NCBI GenBank assembly: GCA_013399115.1
Contig: VXAA01003373.1
Coordinates: 96,678-160,677, forward strand
Origin: Anseranas semipalmata
Lineage: Eukaryota; Chordata; Aves; Anseriformes; Anseranatidae
Length of the DNA stretch: 64,000 nucleotides
Direction of reading: 5' to 3'
Shown here: positions 24,945 through 36,490 of the stretch, in pieces
Layout of the letters: each line of letters opens with the position of its first letter
Numbering within the stretch: the stretch's first letter is position 1
The notes under the pieces: model-generated
Seen by the model: only the letters and a program-made list of their open reading frames with translations
What the model was told of the DNA's origin: nothing
The model's database searches: none
Position numbers and translations under genes: made by a program

Positions 24945-25379
24945 GAGGCTGAAAGCAGGGTTGGGGTTCCTCAATCTAAATCCTAAATAGGGAAGTGAGA
25001 GTACAAGAAGTTTCCTTTCAGTCTGCCTCATTGCTGTGTTCACAATGGAGCCAGTTCATGGCTCTAGCCACAACTAGTCACACCAAGCTTTAGGCATTTA
25101 GCTGAGGCATGAAGATGAGGAAACCAGAAACTTCCTGTAATGGCAGTGAGAAAAGATGAGTATTTCTAGGTCATCTAGCTCATTTTAAATCTATTACGTA
25201 CCAGCAATTCTGTGTGATGAATCAAGCCTTTCCTCACTAGCTCTTTTAGCATCCTGAGTCCTTCAAAGGGAGGTGAATAAAAAGGAGAAAAGTAGGGGAA
25301 TATATGGTAGTGTTATAAAAAGTGTACAATCACCATTCAGACTGAGAAATCACTCCCAGCACTTCCTGCAGACATTTCC
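24945..25379. other. Unique sequence, no gene seen
   Basis: Moderately AT-rich; nothing recognised. Confidence 0.6.
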
Positions 25380-25470
25380 TCAAACCTCTCCTGCTGCACC
25401 TCCTTTCAGGTAGTTGTAGAGAGCAGCGAGGTCTACCCTCAGCCTTCCCTCAGTTCTACCTCCAGTCCAA
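25380..25470 (-). mobile_element. Small CR1 fragment, antisense
   Basis: CTCCTTTCAGGTAGTTGTAG followed by AGAGCAGCGAGGTCTACCCT corresponds to the same CR1 region as 62338-62400 (CTCCTTTAAGGTACCTGTAG, GAGAGCGATAAGGTCACCCC). Only about 90 bp can be matched. Confidence 0.75.
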
Positions 25471-28400
25471 CCTATGACAAGAACATTAAAGGAAGATTTA
25501 ACTAGCATTCAATATTAGACAGATTAACTGTAAATATTAGATTAACTGTAAATGACATTTAGAAACAGCTCGATTTCTATTATGGAAAAAAATCCAAATA
25601 GGTACAGATTTTTACCTTACTAATTCAGGAGCATAAATCTGTTTATTTTCAATGAGACTGTAACTCATAGGATTTCAAATACCTTTTTGAAAATTCTGTA
25701 AGGTTTCGGAAAGTCAGAAACAATTGTGTATTTTTCAACTAATTCAACTAAACAAATTTGGTATGTCAGCCACATTTAACTGAGAGTGTTCTGCATGCAT
25801 GTAGGTTCAATAATGCAAAGCTGTCATCCATTATAACATTTATTCTTAGCATAATACTAGGAAAAAAACAAACAAACAAAAAAACACCAGAGCCTGTGTG
25901 CCTGTCAAAGGAAAAAGTATATGAAAGCAAAATGATATCCTTACACGAGTGTATGTAAAGTGTTCTAAAGAGCAACACCCTAAAAAGGCACTGTCTGGAG
26001 ATGTAGTGAAATATTGCAATGGTTATTTCTTACATAAAGAAGAAATTTCTTGTAGAAACAGGCTGGCAAAGAAATAAGTATTTTTAAACCTTAGAATAGG
26101 CTTATTTAGACTTAAACTTTACCAATTTAACAAATCTAAACTGATTACATCTAAGCTGTTACATCCTTGAATATGGGCCATTCCATTCATTTCTTAAAAT
26201 TCCCTGTTCATGGATTGAGGCAAATAAACTCTACCTTCCCTTGTACTAGTTTGTTTGCCTTAAGGATTGTTGATCAACAAGTATTGCAGATACCTCCTTA
26301 CAAAAAAAAATTGTCACTAAGCTCCTTATCCTTAAGTATTAAGTGAGAATGGCATGCTGATGTACTTAGCTATATGCTTTATCACAACGTGCTTTGGCAG
26401 GCAGGCATTGATACCTCTAAGTCTCTTCAAACATCTTTACTAGGAGGCTTTAAAAATAGCATCACTAATATTTCATTCAGCAGAATAAAATATTTGAAAG
26501 TTGATTGCTCTTCTCAAAATACGTGTTGTTTTTAAGCAAGATAAACAGCTTTGCAATTCTGATATAGAGGTTAAACTTTTAAAATATGCATTTATTTATC
26601 ACTCCCACAAATTGATGCATGGGAAATCATAATATTGCCACTGCTTGTTATATGAGACAGCTGATGGTTTGTGGGCCACCATCTACCAAGTATATGCAAA
26701 TAACTACTGAAAGCGACAGTAGTATTACTCCCACTTAGCAGTTTTGGTGGGACCCTTTTGGCTTCAGCAGAGGTTTATCTTAAAGAATATTCATGAGATG
26801 TGAGCAGTTTTGAGAATATTTATCCATTGACTACTCTATATGAAGTTACTGTAAACCCTGTACTCAGCAGTTTCCTCACCTGAAAGGATGAAATGTGGAA
26901 TTCCTTTTTGCAGGTTCCACCCAAATTCAAAGCTCTGAGATTATATTGCATTATTTATAATTCCTATTGCATAACTGGATACATGTACTGACCCTCCTCA
27001 ATTCTGTTCTTGTTTGTTAATTTTATTAAATAGATAATTAAGAGTAAGCTGTAGCAGTTTAACTAGTAAATTCAAAGAATATAAAAACAAACAAATACTA
27101 TTCTACTCTTTATTTTGCATTTAATAGTCAAAACAATGCCTACTCCAACTCCTTCTTTATGTATTTTTAAATATTTCCACAATCTTTTCAGGATTCCTTT
27201 TGCCTGACTTCAGTCCCTGTAATGTAGATATTCAAATGTGGTATAGCAATTGAAGCACACATTGTTGTCAGAAGAGAAATACCTAAGATAAGGGAGAGCT
27301 AGTCATCTCATTGCTAAAGTTCCTATAAATGTAGGTCTTCTAGACTCCAGTGATAGCTTAATTCAGTTCCCCACGCATAGACATCTAATGTCTTTTGAGA
27401 AGCCCTAAGATGTCTAAGATGAGTCTGTGGGGTTGACAGATACTACACTGGACCTACAGGAGATCGTACTTTCTGTGTTGCCATCTGAAGACCAAATCAG
27501 ATACATGAGAGCAACTTAAATTGCTTCAGATGCCTATATGTGCGCAACTCAATGGGTAACTTAGTTCATGATATAACAATGGCATAAAGTGTGCAAGAAA
27601 TAAAGAGACGTCAATGAGGCCTAATTTTGGACATAAGGCTGTATCTTGTGTTTGCATAGTGAACAGATTGTTCACAAGTGTACTGTAGAAAAGTGCATTT
27701 AATAATCCTGACTGCAACATTATATATTTTACTCATTTCTCTATTTTAAAATAATGTGATAATGGGGTAATATAATTGTCCATGATAAAAACAAAACAAA
27801 TCCAACCCCTTCCTGAAGATGGACGATACAGTAATTTGTTTTTGACTACTGTAATTTCTTTTTGAAAAAAAAAAAAAAAGGTCCATATTATATTCTGATT
27901 TATGCTTTTACAGCACAACTGTAGCAATGAAAATTGATGGATTAGGTACAATGATTCAATAAAGAAAGACAAGTTGTTATGAGTGATGGTGAGAAGAAAA
28001 ATAAAAATAAAAATAAAATCCTGAAAATATTAATATTCAAGTATTTCTGTTAACATATTTTCTTATGATTTTGCATAAATTCTGAAATCTCTTCAGAACT
28101 TTTGTGACCAGAGAGCAAAACCATTAAATTAATTTTTGCTTTTGGAAAAACAGAATGCATTTCTTTAAATGTTTTAAGTTCTTGACCTTAAATTGGACAT
28201 TCCAATTACATTTTCAAGTAGCCAATAGTCCAAATTATGCTAACAGCCAAGGTTAGTGAAAACCTAGACACTAGGCACAGAGGAAAAAAAAACAAACTAT
28301 TTATCTAAAGAAGGAGAGAAATGAGACATTACAATATCCAGACTATAAAAATGAAATTTATTTTCTGAGTAATTGAGAATCTATTCAGCTAAATCTGATA

Positions 28401-29079
28401 TTTTGCTTATAATTAATGTTTGTAACTGATGTTTCTTCTGACAGGGAAATGGTATTTATTGCCTTAAAACATATAGCATTATAACATTTTGTAATAGAGT
28501 AATAGAGTACTTTTGTGATTTTGCCCTATAATAAATTTAATTTCCATATTGATTAAGGTTATCATAATATTCGTATTTATTCTAGCTTGATTTTTTTGCA
28601 GGGTTAACAGTTACATTAAAATAACCAGATCTCTCTATGGAACAATTAAATAAATTATAATAAAAAAGCTGATGTTTTAGGCAACTTGTTTGAGTCATGA
28701 AATGCACAGACAAAAATACAGTGGTTTGACTTTCGTGAAACCTGAAAGAAAGATTTTTATTTCAATTGTTTGAGGGAGAGTGTATTGTATGCTATTCATG
28801 CTGTATATACACTTCAGATGCCTTGAGGTTGTAAAACTAAGAAACAAAATTTTGTTGGGATCCTTTTATGTTCAAGAGACACTAGACTACTGAAGTTTAT
28901 TTAATGGGACATTCATTGAATTTGGTGCTTGAAAGGACTACTGTCTCTTACTACAGGTGTTTGAAAGCAGTAAAGAAGTGATGTAGCAATTAAATCCAGA
29001 TGGGATCATTACATTGATTTAAGTCACGTAGAGCACATACACAGAATTTCACTGAGGTATCTCTGTATAGAATAAATAA
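25471..29079. other. 3.6 kb AT-rich stretch, no gene seen
   Basis: Includes an 18-bp tandem duplication at 25521-25556 (AGATTAACTGTAAAT unit), A runs near 27866-27879 and a short AAAAT run near 27999-28017. No exon, RNA gene or datable repeat recognised. Confidence 0.6.
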
Positions 29080-29440
29080 ACACCAATCTTCTAAGATTGG
29101 AATCAAGAGATAAAACCTATCATCAACAGGTGAAAAATAAATCATGTCTAATCAATCTCTTTGTTAGATTTACTGTCCTGATGAATTAAAACCTGGCAAA
29201 GACTTTGATACTTAAGCACACTTGTAAGTGAACTAATGACATATGATGGAGCTATAATCAGCCTCTGGTGAGTGCTCAGCTGTTTAAAAATCACTCATAG
29301 AACAGTTATTAAAGGCTTGTTGTCAAACTGGAAGGACATTTAACACAGTTATGTCCTGAAGCCAGTTTCATTCACTACTTTGATTGCTTGAATAATATAA
29401 TTAAAAAAAATACATACAACTTGCAGGGGAAAACGAGATG
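29080..29440 (+). mobile_element. Ancient CR1 reverse-transcriptase fragment
   Basis: On the plus strand AAATCATGTCTAATCAATCT (about 29139-29158), then TTATTAAAGGCTTGTTGTCAAACTGGAAGG (29306-29335, shown as position rather than a motif to rely on) and TTGATTGCTTGAATAATATA (about 29381-29400) follow the order of the CR1/L3 reverse-transcriptase domain (the CLTNL, INGSLSNWKG and NDLDN regions). Divergence is high, and only these blocks can be aligned by eye. Confidence 0.6.
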
Positions 29441-31002
29441 AAAGTCTTCCAAAAATGTTTGAAAACCTCATCTCAAATTTATTGTAGTATACTGGGGGGG
29501 AGGGGAAGGGAATCTGATTGGAACACACAAGCAAATTACCCATGGTTATTGCTTTAATAATCACAGATGTATATATCCCACAACAAATGCAAGGCAGTTT
29601 GAATTAACTTCTTCCCGTTTCACGAAAGGATAAGCTATTCCATATTTTTAGTTTCTGTGGCTACGAATAGAAATTTCAACAGTTGTGCAGTGCCTTTTTG
29701 GGAAGAAGTTTAGCTAGAAACATAGTTAAGCACTGATAAACATTACGTTAGATATCTTTAAATTCAGTCACTGAAAAGTTTTAAGTTCTGAGAATTAGGC
29801 AGATATCTTCTGGTAATTGTCTAGGTGTACTTAACTCTAACAGGGCAGATGATTAAACAGATTTTCCAAGATTTATTCCATTTTAATATGTGCATCATTC
29901 TCTGGTTAATTCTTCTTCTGATTCTCTTGAATTTTCATTGTGAAATACCAAGGGAAAAGGAAGCACAAAAAACCCTAAACAACAGCTGGAGTCTGTCCTT
30001 GATTGGTCAGATGTTTTCCTTTGTGGCTCCAAGAAGGTCATTCCCTGCAGCTGTAGCTGCACAGGTCTTCTTGGGCTTTTGCCCAGGGAGCAATCTTCAT
30101 TTCTGGAACAACTGGTATAGGCTGGCTTGCCTGCGCTGAGGATGGCTAGCTCCTGGAGCAAACAGCTCAATTCACACTGTAGAAACACTTTATTTTTTGG
30201 CAGTATTTATCCTGTAAGCCTTAGTGCTTACTTAAAGGCCCACAGGTCTCACTGATACCTCTCAGATAAATGTACACTTTTTTTTTTGCTTGTCTTTACA
30301 CATGTATGTCACCATGATATTTCTCATCCTGGGCTTTATTTTAAGTTATTTTTAGGAGTTATTTATTAAGTGTTGTATGCTCAGGATTATGTTTGAAACC
30401 CCCAGTATTCAGTTGTCCTGTCCTGTTCCTGTCACTTGTCCTGTTTTTTTTTTTTTTTTTCAGCCATAAATTGAACTCAGTTTAAGAGAAAATTATAACA
30501 CATTCACAATAACCTCAGATTAAACATTTAAACACTTATAGCATCTTCTACTTTTAAATTCATAATTACAATTTTGTATGCCTTTAAAATGAAATGGAAT
30601 CTGATCGGTTAAAATTCTTCCCTTTCATTTTTAGCTCGTGAACCCTTAAATCCTCCAGAATAATCCAGCCCTCCAGTTCTTTTTTTAGTTAGAAATCACT
30701 GGAACATTGCTAAAGTCTGGGGAAGGAGTGTGGGGGTGGAATCTAGAAAGTTTTACCAGTCGCACACTTGCAATATTGGCATCTATTGGTGGTAACTTCC
30801 AAGTTGTGGTTTTGGCACTTTGGATATCTCAGGAGAGTAGCGAGTCACCAAGCTGTACAGCAGTCAGAAAGTTGTGACTGCGTCTCTTTCTGTGTTTTCA
30901 CCTTTGCACCATTTTTGATAACAAGCATCTGAATAATTAAGGGACGGGCTGTATGGAGGTGGCGGTAAGAATTAGAACAACTTTTTGTTAATATTCAGTT
31001 CC
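29441..31002. other. Mostly unique sequence, with a slightly GC-richer patch
   Basis: 29981-30170 is less AT-rich than its surroundings and carries overlapping frames on both strands (104 codons plus, 97 codons minus) with no recognised similarity. A T run followed by CAG at 30444-30463 mimics a splice acceptor. A short imperfect TCCTG repeat lies at about 30416-30443. Confidence 0.5.
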
Positions 31003-31195
31003 ATTATCAATAAGATGGCACTAAATAGTTGCAGTTGGCTTTTCTGGCTCACCATGCTTTTCAGCTTTACTAACAGTTGTATATTATGCTTCCACATCTT
31101 TCAAACACTAATAGGAAGGAATATTCAAGCAATCCTTTAATAAGCGTATAGTTTCTCCCTTCTGAGTTACAGTTAGAAACAGATGTAGCTAGACT
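31003..31195. repeat. Diverged repeat pair, copy 1
   Basis: Aligns by eye with 32771-32965 in the same orientation. The best block is GCAATCCTTTAATAAGCGTA at about 31129-31148 against GCAATCCTTTAATGAGCATA at 32908-32927, followed in both by a TTTCTCC block and GGTAC/GTTACAGTTAGA. Upstream blocks (TTGGCTTTTC, CCACATCT) keep the same order. I do not recognise the family. Confidence 0.6.
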
Positions 31196-32770
31196 GCCTG
31201 CTACTTTCAGTTGTTAGTATGGGGATTTGGGAAAATAAGAAACAGGAACAAAAAAGCTAATATATTTTCAGAAAATCATCTAAAACCAATAGAAAATAGA
31301 AGAATTATTTACACTACAGCTTAGCTCCTAGTGGCCTATATCAGAATCATATATCTTCCTGCTACAGTTAAGATCTCTATCCCCCATCCCTTGCTCAGCT
31401 AAATGCACTCAAATGATTAGGACAGCCAGTTCACCAGCACTCCTTTGGGTGGGTCACTCCTGAGGAATGCTCCCTGTCACCCCCATGTGGCTTACAGTCA
31501 GGAGTGCACCAGGAACAGAAGCGTCACCTCTGACATCTTGTTTTGAATTTGTCAGACTATTTAGTGTGCAGTTAAACTAATTGCCATGCGTTCATAGATG
31601 ACATCAATGTACAAATGCTGTACTGTTATTTGAAAGATATAAAGTCCTCCACCCCTCCCAACAAGCTGATGTCAAATCTCCTAAGCAACCTGCTGTGATT
31701 TACTTTATCTGTGCCTTCCGTTATCCTTCATGACCTGCTGTCCAAGGACATTGTGAGTGGTATACTTCTACAGTGGTACCTCCTAGTGCACAGCAGAAGT
31801 GCACGTATGTATCCACAGTAATCTCAGGTCAATTTAGAGTTGTTCTGTTTACTGATAGGGTCATTATTTACACAAAGAAACAGGCTGCAGTAGTAACAGA
31901 ACTGGTAAAATGAGTTGTGTCTTACCGTAGCTTGTTTTGAGATCAAAATAGCAGCTCCCTCTGCTGCATGTCTTTTCTCATCTCTACATCCCAAATAGCA
32001 TTACATGCTAGTGCAGTGAGTTGGTGCTGTGAACATCTCACAAAAACTGATCCACAGATGCCAAACTCACCGTTATCATTTTTTTTTTATTAGCCATCTC
32101 CCATTCTGAGAAGTCAGCATCTGTCCTGCAGACTCACCTTGCTCCCTGCCTTTCTGTCTCCTGCTCAGGACTGCAACCTGCAACTCAGTTATTCTCTTCA
32201 GTAACACAGGTTGTCTATGTTCACTTGCCACTAACTGTGTGAAAAGGAGGAAGAGCTCACCTCACTGAGCAGGACCCAAACATTGGAACCAGAGGGGCTG
32301 GGAAAAAATGGTAGAAATGTACTTAGTATTGTTATTGTCAGGCTAAGATTCTTTCACACAGGAGCTCAAAAAGGAAAAATGTATTCTCCCTCAAAATTTG
32401 TAGAGATCCTCCTTAAAATTCTACCATCTCCCCAATTTAATGTGCAGTTCAGCACGTAAATAGATGTAGATGTGTGTGTATGTACACAGAAGTATGATTC
32501 AGACACAGCCTTGCACTGTAACGGTAACAATCTACAAACCATCTTGGCAAAATTTGCTATCTACACATCTGGATGAAGTTTGTACCATTATGGATTTGTT
32601 TTAAAGAAGGAAAAAAAAAACAAAACAAAACCTGGAATTAGATTTTCTTTAGGAGTTCAGAACACTTTGACTAGGCAAGCAAGCTATTTACCATGAGGTG
32701 AAAAACTTTTGCTGCCATTTGGAGAGTAAATTTACTCCTCTCTGAGTCCCTAAAACAAGTGATGATGGAA
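31196..32770. other. Unique sequence between the two diverged copies
   Basis: Moderately AT-rich; no exon or named transposon recognised. Confidence 0.55.
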
Positions 32771-32965
32771 CATATTTATCAAGAGTGCACTGAACTTTTG
32801 TAGTTAGCTTTTCTTATTTATTGACATTTTTCAGGTTAATTATTAACATCAGGGTATGTTTTGTTGTTGTTGTTGTTCAATCCACATCTCTGAAACCCTA
32901 GCAAGAAGCAATCCTTTAATGAGCATATAGGTTTCTCCTTTTTAAGGTACAGTTAGATAGCTAAG
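32771..32965. repeat. Diverged repeat pair, copy 2
   Basis: Partner of 31003-31195, 1.77 kb downstream on the same strand. It contains a small TGT/TTG triplet expansion at about 32859-32877 that copy 1 lacks. Confidence 0.6.
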
Positions 32966-33804
32966 TAAACAATCAATCTCTGGATCAACTGTTTTCTCAG
33001 TTCAGCGTATTTTCTCAGGAATCAGCATGATTCCTGCCATAAACTGCAGTTAATAAACCAGTACTTCAAAGCCCTTTTATTTACCACTATTTTGGCCACT
33101 GGTAGGTAGGCCATTGTGACTAACACATAGCTGTGACCAAATCTATCAGAAGAAAAAAAACGCCTATATAAGATGTATGTAGCCAGCAATGAACTTTATA
33201 GAAGCTTAAAATCTTTTCTGAAAAAAATCAATTACAGTGGAATAAACCTATATTTTTGTAGTTGTTACTGTTTGATCTACACTGAATGTTGTTGACCAGT
33301 TGAGAATGCAGATCTCAGCTGGAAATTCAAATTAATCTAACATAAATGCAGTTTTGTTTTAAAATATGTTATCATTTTATAACTAAATCATATTAACAAC
33401 TGTAGATGGTCATAAGTAATTTATGCTACTGCTTGTCCTCATCAAACTCATTACTTGCAGTCTTTCATCCCTCTCCCTAACCAGAAATATGAAAAATTCT
33501 CCCTAAAGGGCCTCCTCTGATCTACTCCCTTCCCAACCCCCACCACTGAAATTTTCCTATAAAAAAGTTAATGGAGAGCAAGCTCACACTATAGGTCCAG
33601 CCTTGAACACCCATTTTCTCCAGAGTACTTACTTCCTCATGGTCAAAACAGAATTTAAGTGTATAAGTTCCCTATGAGATAGCAGCAAAGAACAGGGAAG
33701 AAAATAAAGACTGTCTTTGCAGGTTATATCTTTTACAGAACTATCTTTCAGCTCAAACAGAAAACAATCAATGGGTTATCTTAAAATTCTCACCTTACTT
33801 AACT
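32966..33804. other. Unique AT-rich sequence, no gene seen
   Basis: Nothing recognised. Similarity between the two diverged copies may continue weakly to about 33120. Confidence 0.5.
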
Positions 33805-34380
33805 TCATGTGTGGGTCTTCACCAAGGATCTTATTGTGAAGGTAGATCTCATATTTTTGGCATAAGGGAGATCAGGGATTTCACCCACGGGAAGGTGAAG
33901 CAGGAGCCAAGGGTGACTGCAGCACAGACAGTGCCCACAGTGATGGTGTACAGCTCTACAGGGTCTGAGCACAGCAGGCAGAGCCGAGGGCAGGTAACTA
34001 GAGCTGGCTGACATCCCCAGCATGGCAAGCAATGAGCCAGGGCCAATGTCCTTCCAGGGGATCAGGAGCAAAAGGAGAGCCAGAAAAAATAAACAGGCCA
34101 GAGGCAGGACTGGAGACAAGCTTGCAATATGGGTGCAAAGTCCATCCAATAAAAGCTCCTACAGAGGTCCAGGGGGCTCATACAGGAGACGGGTTACCTG
34201 CACTGCAGGGCCACGGTCCATCCAGGAGGTATGGCATGGCCAGAGGCTGGGCTGAGCACAGGCACTCCTACAGCATAGCTCAGAGCAGGGATGGATGCTC
34301 AGGCCTGGCCTCTCATCCAAATGAGACCCTGGGCCATGTGGAGGGGTATGAGGAGGCTTTGAAAATCACCTGAAAGCCAT
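33805..34380 (-). other. GC-rich island with hydrophobic minus-strand frames
   Basis: About 575 bp of clearly higher GC. On the minus strand the frame 34149-33805 (114 codons) contains a membrane-helix-like stretch, LACLFFLALLLLLIPW. The overlapping frame 34046-33849 contains ELYTITVGTVCAAVTLGSCF and ends PWVKSLISLMPKI. A single frameshift between the two would join two hydrophobic segments, as in a decayed retrocopy of a membrane protein. I do not recognise the parent, and such runs also arise in antisense frames of GC-rich DNA. No poly-A tail was seen on the expected (left) side. Confidence 0.3.
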
Positions 34381-36159
34381 GGCTTTGAATGTGTTGTCTA
34401 CTGAAGACAGTATGAAACAGATTTTTTCTCGCACATTTAATACGTGTACTCAGGGATATGACAGTCTCCCTGAAAACGTTCAGAAATATCGACTGTCATA
34501 ACATCTCATAATGGGAATTTTTTTCAGGAAGTTTTTAAAATACATGGTGAAAACCGATGCAAAACTATTTTTAATTCAAAAAAGCAGTGGAGTTTTCCTT
34601 TTAAAACAGCTACATTTCTTCTCTAAGTATTTTAAAATATGAACCATTCTCTCTCATGCCTGTAAAATCATCAAGAATTCAGGAAATTTAAGCCTATTTG
34701 TCCTCAAGTCAAGCCTATTTGACCACCAGTCTCCATTGTATATCTTGTTCTGTTGTAGAGAAATCTATTGCTGTATCTGTTACAGTTTCTGCTATTAACC
34801 ATTTTCCTCATTCTGAATGACTGTAATGACTATGCTCACTCATTAATAAAAATGGAATTTTATCTCTCTGTAACTATAACTTTTTTGTTCCCTGTTCTGC
34901 CTAGCTATGAAATTCTCATAAATAAATAAATACCGGAAAATTTGAAGTCTTCTAAAATGAGAAATACACTTGCTGACTTCGAATAGTGTTCCATTGTCTT
35001 CTCACACATTTGAGCTTGATTTGGTGATTCAGGAAGGTTTTCCTATTGAAATAAGAATACTTCTAACTATAAAATGCCCAGTAAATTGGATGTAAACAGT
35101 GAATGATTTTTTTTTTCATTCCACATGTGTAAAAACATACTTCTTTTTCCAAGATCTAGCTATCGTTTTACCAATGTTATATATATATATATATATATAT
35201 GTTTTTGCTCCAGTAAAAGTATCAAATACCATGTTTTAATTCATTGCTAGTACAAAGCAAGAGTAAAACTTAAAAAAGATACAGAAATGATATTTTCTAT
35301 TCTCTTTTCTTTGAAGACTGTGACATGCTTTGCCATTTAATTCCTTATTAAAAAGTTGTTTTAACAGCTGCTAACACAAAACCTACTACAAAGAACAACC
35401 CCCAAATATTTGTGCGGTATCTTTTAAGACTCAATAAATATCCTTTTACAATATCCTGTCTTTAGAATATGAAGTAAACATATGCAAAGAGATATTTTTA
35501 ATCTAAGGATATTCATCTAGTATTCTAAATGAAAGCGAAAAATATAAAAATGTTTTTACATCATTTGACAAATTTAAAATGAGAGAAATTATTAGCTTTT
35601 ATGTTTGAATTGCAGGTCTGCTGATTCTTCATGTTGAGATCCTGACTGCAGAATGTCTTACTTCTGCATTATAAATAAATAAACAAATAAATAAATAATG
35701 GGATTCCTTTCCAAAATATTAGTGGGAAGACTGTTGCCTTCACTAGGGAAGGACTGTTTCGCTCCCTCATGGAAATGGTGCTTGTGGGTCCTACAATTTA
35801 GATGTAGTTGGAGACGCTAGAAAATTACAGTCAGGAAATATTGGCAAATAAAGGAGGTTAAATATATCCATGAAAAAAATCTGAGCAGGATTTAAGAAAA
35901 AAAGGAGATATTCTTCTAAAAATTAGGAAGAAATGCAGTTTCCTAACAATAGAACTATATATTGCATGTTGAAAATACAACAGTCTTATGCCTGATCTGG
36001 TCCATTTGTATGTTTTTTTCATTAAAATGTTTTGTTACCAGGTTTTCATTTGTCAGGATGTTAATCATGAACATAATTAAATGTAAATATCAAAAAGCAG
36101 ACCTGTTAGCTATATAAAAGTTTATTAAAAGTGCTAGCTGAGTGAGGAGCTGCTTGAAC
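34381..36159. other. AT-rich stretch with small microsatellites
   Basis: (TA)n at 35178-35200 and an AAAT/AAAC run at about 35671-35698. No gene recognised. Confidence 0.65.
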
Positions 36160-36490
36160 AAATCCTTGAGCTAGTCAAAAAAAAAAAAAAAACAGAATGC
36201 TGGAGATGATCTCGAGGCCTAAGGAAAAGTTTGTTTCTTCTAATCCTTAAAAGGATAGTACAGGCTAACTAGCCTCACATTTAATCCTAACAAAATAATA
36301 GAAAAAATAGATATGGTAAGCACTGTAAGTGAATTAATGCAAAACAAAAGAGTTATACGGAAGACAAGTCTTATTAAATCAATTCATTATCTTTGTTTAA
36401 AGCAGGAGATAGATACAGTTTTATAACACAGCAATACATTTAGACACCTGCAGGGTTTTATATTAGTCTTTCATAAGATTCTAATTAAAA
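36160..36490 (+). mobile_element. Ancient CR1 reverse-transcriptase fragment
   Basis: GGATAGTACAGGCTAACTAG followed by CCTCACATTTAATCC (about 36253-36287) matches the YRPVSLTSV-type block of the CR1/L3 reverse transcriptase. CTTATTAAATCAATTCATTA lies where the LTNLIEFF block is expected. TTTAGACACCTGCAGGGTTT and TAGTCTTTCATAAG (about 36439-36478) sit where motif A and the DKVPH region fall. It is badly eroded and carries poly-A at 36177-36192. Confidence 0.55.

Noticed and set aside
30441..30463. Splice-acceptor-like poly-T followed by CAG
   Set aside because: Homopolymer T runs are common here, and the sequence downstream has early stops and no exon character.
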